A program made the position numbers and the translations under genes. Below the pieces are notes generated by a model, which was not told the DNA's origin, did not search any database, and saw nothing but the letters and a program-made list of their open reading frames with translations. A stretch of 64,000 nucleotides of DNA from Membranipora membranacea (Eukaryota > Bryozoa > Gymnolaemata > Cheilostomatida > Membraniporidae). The stretch spans positions 37,176,283 to 37,240,282 of the forward strand of contig OU612066.1 of assembly GCA_914767715.1 (NCBI GenBank), read 5' to 3'. Positions 11,868-24,064 of the stretch are shown in pieces (positions within the stretch are counted from its first letter, which is position 1; every line of letters starts with the position of its first letter).

Positions 11868-12589
11868 TGGCTCAATACAGCTGTATATGGTGTCCTGTCT
11901 AGGTTTATTATTAGGTCTATGGTCAGACCTCACCTTTTATTTTTTCCTCTATATTTTGCTATGCTTCATACTATACAAACAGTAATTTTTCAAGCACTTA
12001 ACATTGCTGCTTATTTTTGTGATAACTCGCAGCTTGCATCTCAAAATCATACACATATTCAAATACAACCACTCACACCATTTGTAGAAGAAACATCTAA
12101 AGTGTTTATTTATCACAGCAGTTCCCACAGGCTTTTACTCGGTCATATCATGTCTTACACCACAATCAATGAATCAACTGCACATTATTCAACATTACAT
12201 GATTAACTATGACAGCAATTCTGAGATTAAGAGATAAGAAAACAAGTCTTGCTTCTGTATTAATAGCACTGCATTACTGCAGTCTTATCTTAAACTATCT
12301 CCAACAGGATTTTACTTTTCTTGGATATCTTTGAAGGGCTTAACAGTTCCATTTTGCTTTCCTGGAGCATTTATGTAGAGCCGTGGTCACCAAATAGGAT
12401 TATGAGATTAGATTAAGGCACCAACATATATTACTAACATTCTTATCTTACATTATCTTATAGCTATCTTATATCCTACATAGGGCTGCTATTTGCAATT
12501 TCTTTTGTTCTCCCAAGTGTTCAATGTTGCTACAACTTTGCAAGTATTTCAAATCATTGTGGTTTGAAATGACAATAGGCTATATTTGA
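11868..12589. other. Non-coding spacer upstream of LPMO copy 2
   Basis: It contains a 118-codon open frame with no recognisable domain, starting inside the MITE arm, which I treat as chance. Nothing else is supported. Confidence 0.4.
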
Positions 12590-12844
12590 GTGCCTAAACA
12601 ATGGCTATGACAAGAGATTTAAACAAAAAAATCATCTCAGCGAGTGTTTTTGAATGTTGCAGTCTTATTGTGTTTTGTCCCCACAGTGGACTATGGTTGG
12701 TAGTGAAACTTCAGAAGTTGGATTGGTTTATTGTTTGCCTGAGAATAACAATGGTACCCAATAGAAATAACCCAATATTGAGTCAATGAATTCATGCATT
12801 GTTGTGCAAAAATAAAAAATCACCAGTAACATCTCATTTTCAGG

Positions 12845-12851
12845 TATATAA
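12845..12851 (+). promoter_or_regulatory. TATA box of LPMO copy 2
   Basis: TATATAA in the same context as copy 1, about 80 bp before the position corresponding to the lost start codon. Confidence 0.45.
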
Positions 12852-12924
12852 GTTGCAGTATTTCTTTGTGCTTGATCAAAATGTCTTTTGCTTACATCTC
12901 TCAAGATCTTCTACAGGCGAAAAT

Positions 12925-14649
12925 ATAGTGAATCTCGTGTCATTGCTGATGGTATGCAGTCTTTTTATCGTTGCTGTGAAGGTGAGATGTTTAAAGAAGC
13001 TTTCATACATAGCGATTCTCAAATTATCTTATATTTTGTATTATAATACTACAGCGACCGATTTGTTTGCTTATAAAATCTTATTAACTTCATTTTTGAC
13101 AGGGCCATGGATATCTTAAGGATCCCATATCCAGAAACTTTGCAATGAAGCACAAGGATATGGATGAGCTTTGGTGTGGTGGTGGTATAGTATGTATAGT
13201 ATGGCGCCATTTTTTGTTTATAGCCATCTTACATGATGATAAATTAGAACCTGTTTTAGCCGTTGATCTTTTTTCTTATACATTTGAAGGAACAATAATT
13301 GAAATAAAATATTGACATTAGCAGTATCAAAGAGAAAATTGAGGAAAGTGTGGCTTATGTGGAGATGGTCACACTGAAGAGAGGAAACATGAAAAGGGAG
13401 GAATATATGACAACGGAGGTAAGTCAAACATATAAAACTTAGCAGGGCGCTGACTTTTTTTCTTATTATTATGTGATTTTGAGTGTAGTAACAGTTTTTC
13501 TAATGGAAGCCTATTGCAGGAAGTTGATCGATACTATTCGAAGGGATATACACATCAGTATTTGTTCAATCTACATTATAGCATATTATCATTCATTAAC
13601 TTAATTCAAAGATATGCTTTTCATTTTTAGAGAGAATAACAAAATCCTACACACAAGGAGATATCATCTCAGTGAATGTATTTACAACCAACCCTCACTG
13701 GCCATCTACTTATGAATTCTACATTTGTGAAGAGGGGGTCAATCTCTCTTTAGGATGTTTTGGAAAGTAAGTAAATCTGTTCCCAACTAAATTTCAGAAT
13801 AATATATCTCAAAAATGGCTGATCACTTTTAACATGTATCAAAAATTACTTATGTCGTAACCAAGCATATGTTTCATAGGAATAAGCTGTTGGCTGTTGA
13901 TGGCTCAACAACACTGTCGCAAAGAATATCACTAGGAAATGAACCAACCAAAAATATTGACAACATTTTTAAGCTGAAATTACCAACCGGCCTTACGTGT
14001 AATCACTGTGTGATGAAGATGGTCTACCACAACCCAAGTATGTACCAATATGGTTTGGCGTATTGTTACACATATTGACACTGAAATGACTCATTGAGTG
14101 TGTGCAGTACCCCAAGCCCTTTCATGATACCAAGATTGCTGTCGTCAGCGTATAAATAAGTAAAAAATTGACTCGCAATACAGGTAGCATTAACTTCTAG
14201 GTTATCATCAACCAGATAATGCCACTGGTTTTGGTGAATTCCCATAGATGAACAAAGTGCTTAAAAAGAAAAATTCATTTCTCCGGGAGGTCTTTTCCCG
14301 ATTCAAGATATGATATGACATGTTTTGTGTGAGAAATTTTCCCCTCAAAACTGATGTAGTGCGTAAATTTTTCATTGTGAGCTACTTCTGTTCTGTTGTT
14401 ACATGTTATATGCTCCTTCGATTCCTGCCTTGTGCAACACTGACCCTTTTGATTCGTTCCATTTCCATCAATATTTTAAATAAAACAGGGCAAGGTAACC
14501 AACTCTATGATCAGACCTTCATCAACTGCGCTGATGTGGCGGTTAAGCCAGCAGGTAATCTCAGAGCAAACAATCCAGGAAGATGGAACCAGCGGCAACA
14601 ACCCAACAAACAAAATAGTGGAAGAACATGTAGAGGACAACCATGTTAA
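12925..14649 (+). pseudogene. AA15-family LPMO, copy 2 (disabled)
   Basis: All six exons are present at 12925-12981, 13103-13189, 13325-13418, 13631-13766, 13880-14037 and 14489-14649, with lengths identical to copy 1 (57, 87, 94, 136, 158, 161). Two lesions are seen. The codon matching the copy 1 ATG is ATA (12925-12927). The codon matching a Gly in exon 3 is TGA (13340-13342). The next in-frame ATG (12949) would leave only 11 residues before the cleavage site. Elsewhere the frame is open: the mature N-terminal HGYLKDPISR, the brace NPHWPSTYEFYIC and the FINCADVAV motif survive, and the exon-4 donor is a normal GT. With only these lesions and clean splice sites, inactivation looks recent. 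An allele without the TGA, or a sequencing error, would change this view. Confidence 0.8.
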
Positions 14650-15190
14650 TCTGTAATAAGAAAATGTCTTAGCATATTAATTTAATCTCTTCTGTTGGTA
14701 GCCAAGAACCTATGAACATCGAAAGGACCAACTCAGATGTATAGATAACTGCATTTTTATTGATTTTGTGTAACATAAAACACCAATAGTCATTATTCCT
14801 AGGTTAGACTGCATCAATCTAAGCTATATCCAAAATAAACAACTCAATAATAGCAGAGATTTTTGCAAGCCGTATAATATTAATTATGCATTGGGTTTAG
14901 TGATTTTATCATTTCATACTCATATTTTATATATTCACATATTCATATTTGTTATAAAAAAGCGCCAGTTCAGTCTAACCAAATGCCGCAATTTATGGGA
15001 CCATATATGTCCTCAATTGTGTAAATCTGGGAGTTAATATTCTCCACAAGGGTGTCCTGGCAGATGATTTATCATTGAGTATCAGCTATGAGGTATTAGA
15101 TGAGGTATACTTGTGTCAATCTGAAAATGTGCTGTCGCGAAGATTACCCACATCCAGAAAACCTTAAGGCCTTAACTAAAGACCAATTAA

Positions 15191-16200
15191 TTTACACTGA
15201 AAAATAAATAACCCTTATCTCATCTATAAGGTATTTAGGCCTAGTGCTGTACCACCAGCCCAAACAAATCAACTTCCAAATATTTTTGGATAGAGAATAT
15301 TGATTTGGTCTTTTTTTATGTCTATTCCATTCATCAAATGCGAGGAAATTTTTGAAATAATCTTTTAACCCTTTCGATGAGAGAGAACAATTCCGCAATA
15401 TCATTATTTGTTGTAACATCAAGACCTTAATCACATACTGTTCTTATCAATATTGTAATAAAATCAGTTTAGAGGATGGGCCTACTACAAAAAATAATTT
15501 ATGATTTAATTATATCAATTGTTATCTCTGGCCATAATCAACTAAAGTGTCATAGTGGGATTAGCTCATCAGATACTGAAATGCAACTAGAAGGCTAATG
15601 TGGAACAGCAGCTTTTTATTTCCACAACTATCAACTTGTTTTCAATGTTTGGTTTAAAGCTAACTTCTAAATATCTTTTGTTTGCATCAGAGAGAAAACA
15701 GTGGTGTATCAAAGACATACCTCTGATTAACATAATTTACCACTAATATATCATGAACGGGCTAGTTGAGAATAAATAGTCAACCAGTTTCACGTTAAAT
15801 AATTACAGTTGGCCATATCCTAGGCTATCAGGTTCTGATTATATACATAAATTAAGATTAAGATTCTTTTTAGTGAAATTGTTCACAAGCGAGGAGCTGC
15901 TTCATCACTGAAAACCAAATCAACTGAATACATCAGAAAACAAAGATTTCATTATCTAATGGCCATTCTAAAACCTACAGGCAAAGTTGCTATTTATTGT
16001 AAATCAGATGCCAGATTTTCTTTTAATTTAGCGAGGCATTGTATTGTGAAACTCTAAACTAAACTCAAATGTACTTTAAATGATTAAAGAATATGCAATC
16101 GATGGGACAAAACGTATCAACAGACATCATTTGATGGTCAGCCAACAAACCCATGGGCTGTGTTGAGCTAAATTTTAAGACTTGATGTTAAATATGAATT
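15191..16200. other. Non-coding spacer
   Basis: AT-rich, with no supported gene, RNA or repeat. The 80-codon minus-strand open frame near 15192-15434 has no recognisable domain. Confidence 0.4.
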
Positions 16201-16211
16201 TTTTATGCAGT

Positions 16212-17694
16212 ATGTTTCTTGTTCCTTTGATAGCAGCTCAGGATATCACTACTGGTGGTAAGATTACATTATTAACCTTTATTAACTGGTTACATAATCC
16301 CTAAATATATTTTTCTCAGATATCTTTTAAATGTAAGATAGCGTAAAAAAACTTGGAACTCCACTTTGTAGGAAAAGCAATTGAAGTTTTTGAGAGCTTC
16401 ATGCTTTCTTGTATATAATTTTTGCATAAATATGTTTTAAATTCGGATATGCGGCTATCTAATTTAGCATTGCAACGTCTTGCAACAGGACTATGAGTTG
16501 TGCTGGACTCTTGATTGTCAGAAAATCAAAAGTCATAAACATGTGAAATCTTACACTATAGTGTGTGATACATTTAATGTGTGATATATGAAATATAGTC
16601 TATCATAATAATTATCATATCTATTATATTTATCTTCTTTTTAGGGTTGTTGTCCTTAGATGAGTACTGTGGTTACTACGTAAACATTTCCAGCTCTTAA
16701 ATATTTGATGCTTGTGACCCATATGATCCAGCTCGGATATGTGGATATGCCGGTGGGCCAGTCACATGGCAGTGTCCTCCGAGCGGTCAAGTTTTCACTG
16801 TGATGGATACACCTGGGTTTGTAAGACAATATCAGCCTGCACCACAGGATCCTCCGTGTATAAATCCACTTATAACAACACCTCAAGGCAAGTATCTCAA
16901 ACTATAGAATAGCTTGGGCTGTATTTTCAATAAGTTTTTACACAATGGAGTTGTGTTTATTTTAGTTACCTCCCCTTGAATCTTTTAGATGAGACCGTAC
17001 GTTTGCAAAATTTTACATGAGCTATAAAGGAAACAGATGACTACAGCTGACAGTAATAGTAAAGTCCACTAATTCACTAATTCACTAATGCACTGAGTGC
17101 AAAACATTGACATGACTTTGGTTGCCATTAAAAGTATAGATAATTCAATGCTAGAATATTATTTCTCATGAATTTGATGATATTGTATTTATCAAACATA
17201 ATATAATAAGAAATATAAAATTTAATTTTTGGTTGATTCCGTACACATAATGTAAGACAGCGTAAATAGGCTGATGAATTTGCTTTTCACTTGTATCCTA
17301 GATTCCCTGGCTGCTGGACTAAAAAGTTTGATCCGCTGCAATGTTAGATTAAAATAAAGTTTGTAAATCCACAGTCTCATCTGTTCAGCGCTCCTTATAA
17401 TGAGAGATAACTCCCGCTACCCCATCAAATTGATGAATTGTATTTCAGATGCTGATACCGTCAGACAACCATCAGTTTAGTTTAGTTAATTACTCACAGA
17501 CCCTTGATAGCACCTGGTCGACCCTTTCAACCACTGATTATGGAGACGACAAATGTGATTCAGAGTGGAGTAAGACTGTCACATATTGTCTCACTTCTAC
17601 TCCAGCCTGTCAGATTCAGTGTATGATTCTACAATGCAGCTGTTTTATATACAAAGGCTTAGAGTCTGGCGCCAACTGCAACCTGTTCATCTGA
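16212..17694 (+). pseudogene. Relic of a Cys-rich secreted protein gene
   Basis: Three exon-like blocks: 16212-16257 (MFLVPLIAAQDITTG, resembling a signal peptide), 16645-16887 and 17449-17694. The second is rich in Cys, Pro and Gly (DACDPYDPARICGYAGG, then WQCPPSGQVF and DPPC) but has an in-frame TAA at 16698-16700. Its donor would be a GC. The third (CDSEWSKTVTYC, then five more Cys) is open only in the frame that the second exon's phase does not supply; the expected frame meets TAG within 11 codons. The CPPSGQVF stretch loosely recalls the C-P-x-G-x-x-F core of peritrophin-type chitin-binding domains, but cysteine spacing does not clearly fit. I do not assign a family. It sits beside the LPMO copies but is not an LPMO. 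Confidence 0.4.
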
Positions 17695-18384
17695 TCTTAA
17701 CCAAATTTATTATCGTAGCATTTTGATCATCCTCTGTTATAGATATTTAAAATTACTTTTGAAATTTCAGCTGGGTTAAATATGTGAAATTTTAGCTATC
17801 CAGCCTCCTTCCATTACCCGTTATTCAGCATAACGCTTACACTCTATCTCTGAGACCAATAGAAACCAAATATTTGCCTATTAACCTTTAGCACTAACCA
17901 AAAACTAATTAATCTTGTGATACCAACACTCTTACCATTTATAGCCCACTCAAATTTAAAGCAAAATATTACTGCCTAGTAATATTTAATAATCAATGCA
18001 ATGGTAGACCAAACAGTAGTTCACATGATTGGTCACATGCATATAGCTGGCACAATGAGCAGTTAAATTATATTGTCAAGGTGTAAGGTTTGCCGTAGTA
18101 TGTCAGTATATTATGTTGTCCGATCTGATCTTCACATGTCCTAAGCCTCACCCCTCATGAATCCACATACCCAATAACCAATGCTTTATAATATTGTCCA
18201 ACAAATCTAGAACTTGTTCGACGTAAAAGATTTTTGTTGCTATTCTACTTCGCCGCAATACATATTCAACAGTGAAAAATAAATGAATAAACAAAACCCT
18301 TGGTCAAATTTATAATAAATAATCATGCACGTTATGATAACAACACATATATCACAGATTCATCAATACGCATTTAATTATCCT
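17695..18384. other. Non-coding spacer
   Basis: AT-rich DNA between the Cys-rich relic and a SINE. Nothing supportable is seen. Confidence 0.4.
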
Positions 18385-18751
18385 ACTCATGGAAAGACAT
18401 GTGACAGCATGGAAAGACATGCTGACAAGCTGAAAAGACAGCTAAATCTACTACAAGGGGTCCAAGCAATGGGCCATGTAAGGCCAATAACCCTAACATG
18501 TACGCTGTGTTTCATAGGGTGGCAATGGTGGATTGGAATGTGCTGTGGGATGAGAGAACATAACTCCGAGTGGTGAATAGCGCCATCGACCCATTCTTTT
18601 TTAGGGATGGTGAGATGGCACAATCGGTTAGCGCGCTTGCTATTCACTGCCAGGCGATTAGTGCCGCAGGAGTTGTGGGTTCGAGCCCCACTGGGGAGCT
18701 TTCATTGTTGATTGTTCCAGCCCCCAGCACCTTCGGGTGTATACCTCTCCT
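18385..18751 (+). mobile_element. tRNA-derived SINE, copy 2
   Basis: Box A TGGCACAATCGG at 18616-18627 and box B GGTTCGAGCCC at 18678-18688 are close to tRNA consensus. The element matches 642-1025 in inverted orientation from ACTCATGGAAAGACATG to the end. Internal placement of the tRNA-like part and the missing acceptor stem argue against a real tRNA. Confidence 0.78.
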
Positions 18752-19316
18752 GCTACTACCAGGTTCAGGGGTAAATGGCGGCAACACAGACTTCACAGGC
18801 ATCATTTGTTACCAGAGGGGCTTCGGGCACTATGGCGGTTGCTTTGGTTTTGTTCGATTCACATTCTTTTGATGCGAAGTGCAAGCTGAGAAAATATTAT
18901 TTCGAAGCAGTGTTACCCGTTAGCCCATTCTGTCATACAAGACTGTGGTCAGTGTAGACCTTATTTTGTCACATGGTCTGACACTCATCCGAAATAGTGG
19001 GTTACCTTGTACATCTTATAGAATTTTCTATTGTTACAAACACATTTGTAAATAAATTAAAGGTTCTTTTCTAAATATAATTTCAGTCTTTTGCAATGTC
19101 AGATAGTTGATTTCATATATATGAGTCTTTTGGCGACTAGCAGGAGCAGGACAAGGCTATAAAATGATCAGAATTATATTCTACAACCTAGTAACAAAAT
19201 GTTTTGGTATTCAGCACTATTATGGCAGTTTTGATAAATCTTTCAGGACCTAAATACAGAAGAAATTCTTACAGCAAGGCTACATTTATGATCTAATTCA
19301 GCTATGGGCAACCTTT
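18752..19316. other. Non-coding spacer
   Basis: No supported gene. Overlapping short open frames here are extensions of frames running through the SINE. Confidence 0.4.
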
Positions 19317-19435
19317 AGTCTAAGCGCTAAGACTCCAAGGCGCAGGGAGTTACTTGAGCCAGCTATCAAACTCCTCTCCCCTTTGATAGCTGGCGCAAGT
19401 AACTCCCTGCGCCTTGGAGTCTGAGCACTTAGACT
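19317..19435. mobile_element. 119-bp foldback MITE
   Basis: Near-perfect palindrome. Both ends read AGTCTAAG...CTTAGACT, the arms are about 54 bp including CTCCAAGGCGCAGGGAGTTA and its complement, and the loop is short (CTCCTCTCCCC). It has no coding capacity. A half copy in inverted orientation lies at 19660-19724. Confidence 0.8.
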
Positions 19436-19659
19436 ACTGTTTGGTATAACTGTGATCCATATAGCAATCATTATCTTTGCACGATTGAGTGGACTCAAAA
19501 ATTTCCTAAGTTCTACCACTTTAGCTTGCTGCAAGTTATGTGCCTAAGGCTATTTTTTAATTTTTAGAGTTGTGCTCTCTTGATGATTATGTGCAATTGA
19601 GGAGGCAACTCTGAATTGTGAGCCTGATGAGATAATAGGTTTTTGCTCAGACGGAGAAG

Positions 19660-19724
19660 GGGAGAGGAGTTTGATAGCTGGCGCAAGTAACTCCCTGCGC
19701 CTTGGAGTCTGAGCACTTAGACTA
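19660..19724. mobile_element. Half copy of the 119-bp foldback MITE
   Basis: Starts in the complement of the loop (GGGGAGAGGAG just before) and runs TTTGATAGCTGGCGCAAGTA through to CTTAGACT, the same as one arm of the full element at 19317-19435. The other arm is missing. Confidence 0.75.
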
Positions 19725-20091
19725 GACAACCTGCAGCCTTTTTGCCAGTGCGGCGTAATGGGTAATATTTTTCGGCCTCATTGTGGCCTTATGTCTGTAA
19801 AAGTTGTTGCACATTGAGTTTAATTCCTAATCCGTTATGTATGTATGCATCGCACTCTGTAAGCACAATATATTTCAAGATAGTGGTCATTCTGTACTAT
19901 GCATGTGGCTAAGCATTCTAGATAAATTCATCATAGCTGTACTGGAGTCAACTACTACTTTTTCAAGTGCTTTATTTTCAAAATAACCCAGGACATAGAT
20001 GTCGTGATTATAACGTTCTATAATTTTCACTTTTTGCAAAACTGATATTTTGAGCAAGAAAGGCAGATATTTATCAAAAATTTGTTACATG

Positions 20092-20441
20092 TAGTGATGG
20101 CAAATTGTCAGATTTTGCCGAGAAAGGACAACACCGAGACAGCAACAAAATCGAGACATATATAAGTGCCGATAAAATCTGAAAACTGCCACTTTTTTGG
20201 TGTTTTTGGTTCAAAAAGATCCAAAATCCGTGGCAAAAACCGTGGCAAAAACCGTGGCAAAAAACCGTGGCAAAAACCGTGGCAAAAACCGTGGCAAAAA
20301 CCGTAGCAAAAACCGTAGCAAAAACAGTGTTTATAATCAACAAATCTCGAAATATATCAAGAGTATGTGTCTCAACGAGACGAGACAGTGTCTCGTGGGA
20401 ACAAGTCTCACGAGACCGGGACCGAGACTTTGCCATCACTA
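20092..20441. mobile_element. hAT-type MITE with internal minisatellite
   Basis: Perfect 13-bp terminal inverted repeats, TAGTGATGGCAAA (20092-20104) and TTTGCCATCACTA (20429-20441), with the TAGNG start typical of hAT elements. They are flanked by imperfect 8-bp target duplications GTTACATG/ATTACAAG (6 of 8 match), the hAT length. The 350-bp interior has no transposase and contains a 12-bp minisatellite plus a GAGAC/GTCTC-rich inverted segment (20379-20427). Confidence 0.78.
20228..20327 (+). repeat. 12-bp minisatellite
   Basis: About eight copies of CGTGGCAAAAAC, with one unit carrying an extra A and the last two reading CGTAGCAAAAAC. It lies wholly inside the hAT-type MITE. Because the unit is a multiple of three it gives artificial repetitive open frames on both strands. 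Confidence 0.9.
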
Positions 20442-20449
20442 ATTACAAG

Positions 20450-22526
20450 AGCTACTGCATTTTGGTTGAAATATGCCTCTCATTCCACAAGCATTTACAA
20501 AATTTCCCTCCACCCTGCCATTTGCCATACACATGATACACAGGGATACAGACATGTACACAGCCACGTCACAAAACTTCAGAAGGTTAGTTAAACCAGA
20601 AAATTTCTGCTGGCTGATATTTATTGCAGAATATAGTTTGTGTAAAATAGGATAATGTTATGCCTTGCCTTATCATCTTGCGCATTGGAAATATTTGCTG
20701 TGAAGCATCCACACAAGAAAATGTCTGCGCAGTGTCTGAGCCAGGTGAGGCAATGCTGCTGCCAGGTAGGCTGCCAATAACTTATATGTCATTATATGTA
20801 TAAGGGTCAATGTGTAAAAAATTATAATTGTTTCTACTAATTGCTACGGTCAATATTATTTTTATTTGTTACAATATGTTGAAATCTTACATTTGAAAAA
20901 TAGTTATAAAAATTTTACAATAAGTTTAAGATATTTATTTATAGTTCTTTGGCTTTTTTGACCAAAGAATGGTATCTAAACTTTATTTGAAATAACCAAA
21001 TAACCAGCAAATGATTTTAAACCTCAAATCATTATAAAAATATGAAGTGAGAGTTTGCGCCTGATAAAACAAATGCTCAATACAACTTCCAGGTAACTGA
21101 CAATGATCCGAGATTTGAAATATTTACAAATGAACGTGCATTATCGGGGCAAAAATATAATCTGTGAAAATCATGGTGTGCTCAAAATACTGAGAGATTC
21201 AAGTCAAACAATGATGATCTCCACTAAAATTGGTAACTGCTATGTATTAAAAATCATGTCATCATCACATAGCCCCAGTTCCATATCAAAACCTTCTCGG
21301 TGGAGTTGCTGGTAACACCATTTTAAAATAGACTAGGCAATAATGTAACATCCTCTCTCTCTCTCTAGCTCCCTGCCTAGTAATGTCAGAGCCATGTTTT
21401 TTCTCATGAATCTGAGTTAACAGATCCCTTATGTAAAGATCATTATCTTCAGCCTCTGGGCATCGAGGCCTTCGGGAGACGGCAAGAGTCTGGGGGGCTC
21501 AGATAGACATAAGTCACAAAGCAGGCTACGACTTTCAGCAAACATTGACGCGGTACAATAGGATACCCTTTGCACAAACAGAATGTTTCTCTATCCAATA
21601 CACAACAACCTCCAAAAGCTTTATAAAGGCATTGACTTATTAGTATTAAGATTTAGTTCCTACTGCTGAAATATGATCTGCCTGTTGAGGGTAAAATTAT
21701 ATCTCTAAGTCAGCATGTCACATACATGATTCACAACACAATAAGGATGTTTGGAGGTCATTAGAAATACCGAATGAGGAACAGAAGAAGGTCATGATAT
21801 CTCTCATTACAACCCCTTCCTTGTTTTATGCGGAGGAATCACAAAAGAAGACAGAGCATCACTCGGAAGCCTTTTGTTCATACAATAAATACATAACAAG
21901 ATACAAATGTGATAAGCAAATAATGACAAGGAACTGAAGAAGGACATATAACCGCTATTGATAACTTCTTTCCTCTGTTTCTTATTGAAATAACAACAGT
22001 AGCATCACATTGCAGTCCTTGGACCATAGTGATAAGCACTAAACAACTTTTGGTCATGTGGTGAATCATTAAAGTCTTTGAAACAGTTTTTCAGGCTGCT
22101 ACACCGACACTAAACACTTTTAGCTGGAAAGTAATGTCCAGTGTAGCCATAATGAAAATTAATGTGAGTTCTTGTACCTTGCTACGGGATGCAGGAAATG
22201 TCAACAAATTTGATCACAAAATTAATGAGAATATTCATGAATAGGGCAATGTTTGTTTTTATGCACTTTAGTTTCCTTCAGTACTTAAATGATTAAAATT
22301 AAAATTAAAATTGGTAGGGGAAGAAGTGGGATAACAATTAGAGTCAGCAAATATTGAGAAAAGCCAGTATTCATGTGAAAAGGTAATAAGCGAGAAACAT
22401 TTACAAACAAAATATTACTAGGTAATTGACTAGATAGTACACAGAATTCAACAATGTCTAAAAAGGTTTTAGTCAGCAAGGGCAGTGCTAGTATAAGCTG
22501 GAATGAAGCGACCACATCTTGTGATA
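20450..22526. other. Spacer upstream of the collagen-pentraxin cluster
   Basis: AT-rich, with no supported gene. A short (CT)n run is at about 21350-21366. From about 21730 the sequence aligns with 36410 onward, the far upstream edge of the duplicated pentraxin unit. Confidence 0.45.
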
Positions 22527-23150
22527 AAAGCTAAGGCCACACGCTCTTGCAAATTTCCACTAATTCTTGCAATTTTAATTTCATACAAATATCAGCCTGC
22601 CACACATGATTGTCATTTCCCAAATTCGTGCTAATGATTTATGGGTGTAATCCTACTGTGATCCTCCTCAGCCAATCTAAACCATAGGCCTACAGTGATA
22701 ACTAAAACTAAAAAAATAAACCATGGAGAAGCTGTTTCTTGTTGTTTATTATACCAACCAGTCCAGTGATTCAGCTTCTGGGTTGCTTAGGCTCAACTAT
22801 CTCCTCTTATTCATTCAATTTGATACCCCATTTATCATTGTATCCCTTCTCCCTCTTGATCCAGGTCCAAATCAATGAGAAGCTACACATTGATCATCCA
22901 TTCCATCTTTTTAACGGAAGTTGTTTCCATAGATATGGCCTTGACTTATCAATCAAAACAGACAGCCAATCAATCAAATCTGACAGACAATCAGATAACA
23001 TTTCGTGAAAATTTATGCGATTCGGATTTGTGCATGGTGAACATACAATGTTTCACAATATCGTGAGAATCCCTATTCGTACGAATGTTTTCGTGAAAAT
23101 TTATACGAATCGTGAGAAAACAACCCCCGTGTGGCCTGAGCTTTACGCCC
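22527..23150. mobile_element. Probable Harbinger-type MITE
   Basis: The left end AAGCTAAGGCCACACGCTCT and the complement of the right end (AAAGCTCAGGCCACACGGGG) form inverted termini, resembling PIF/Harbinger ends that begin G/A-GGCxxxACACG. The interior is non-coding. It is absent from the matching position of the second pentraxin unit. Exact ends and target duplication were not resolved. Confidence 0.5.
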
Positions 23151-23359
23151 GCTTGTGTTGATTTAGTCTTGGAGGTGTAGAAGTGCTTGAGCGAATGCAA
23201 TCGGTGTATTGTTGGCATTGGTGTTCCAGTTTTATTGTGACATGTTCTGATCCTGCTGTGTTCAGTCTGTTTTCATATCTTTGCATCAAGTAGGGTTCTT
23301 TGTTTTCCTCTGCTTGTTTCCACGACATGTGTCACAGAGGTGCAGAGAATATGGCCACA

Positions 23360-23640
23360 AAAGAAGATCTTAACATTCTTATGTTTAATGGTATATTTGG
23401 CGATGGATGGCAATATGTGCTCAATAGTGACCTCTAAGTAACGGGGATCTGATCAGGCAGCTTACGTAAAAACAATATGCTTACACATGGGATTTCGTGA
23501 AGTCGCACAGCTTTATTAAAGGGATATTGCCTCTCATAAAAATCTCTACGCCACCACCATGTTGCAGTTGTCTTTGCAACAAAGTTTAACCAGAAAGCAA
23601 ATTTCTGCTGGTTATCATGATGATGAATAAGGAAACAACG
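23360..23640 (-). pseudogene. LINE endonuclease remnant (duplicated)
   Basis: This segment aligns with 38200-38480, where the reading frame is clearer (endonuclease GDFN motif). Shared words include ACGGGGATCTGATCA and GCAGCTTACGTA. Here it is too broken to translate. Its presence in both pentraxin units means the LINE predates that duplication. Confidence 0.6.
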
Positions 23641-24064
23641 GAAGGCCATATCTAAATATAGCTGTTTCCTTGTTGTCTTACTGAATTCACAGCAGCGCTT
23701 CCCTGTGTAGAGGTCTCAATATGATTCACATAGACAAAACATTGTAATGATTCATATCACTTTTCAATGCTTTGATCACATGATATTACCAAAACAACAT
23801 CTGAAGGTGTTGGCAAAAACAAGTATATCAACCGAATGCGTAGCTAGACCTTTTCATTTAGAAATTCAACATCATTGGTACAACATCAACTTCAGTAGCG
23901 GACAGCAGCACCATAAGAATCCTCTGAAAATGTTTGTATATTATTTAAGTGAAAACTTTGTTAAGTTTCTATTTGTTATAAGATGCTTGACATCCCAAGA
24001 ACTACAGTTTAGAGCTTTCAAATCTTCAAAATATCCATACAGCTTTCAATTCTTATATTTCAGC

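Larger units (their letters stand above)
12590..15190 (+). repeat. Tandem duplication unit B (LPMO copy 2 with flanks)
   Basis: Counterpart of 4740-9440. Upstream matches include ATAACAATGGTACC and GCATTGTTGTGCAAAAA. The TATA-containing stretch and exon/intron order are kept, and the 3' flank aligns to about 15190. Confidence 0.8.

Noticed and set aside
11850-12206. 118-codon hydrophobic open frame
   Set aside because: Begins in a MITE arm, has no recognisable domain and no partner in the duplicated unit.
16645-16887. Peritrophin-type chitin-binding domain
   Set aside because: Only a short C-P-x-x-G-x-x-F resemblance; cysteine spacing does not fit and the frame is broken, so no family is assigned.
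20197-20536. Repetitive open frames (Lys-Thr-Val-Ala type) on both strands
   Set aside because: They arise because the 12-bp minisatellite inside the hAT MITE is a multiple of three; no gene.
23747-24064. Upstream extension of pentraxin copy 1 to an earlier in-frame Met
   Set aside because: The extension would bury the signal peptide, and an acceptor-like TTTCAG lies directly before the chosen ATG in both copies.
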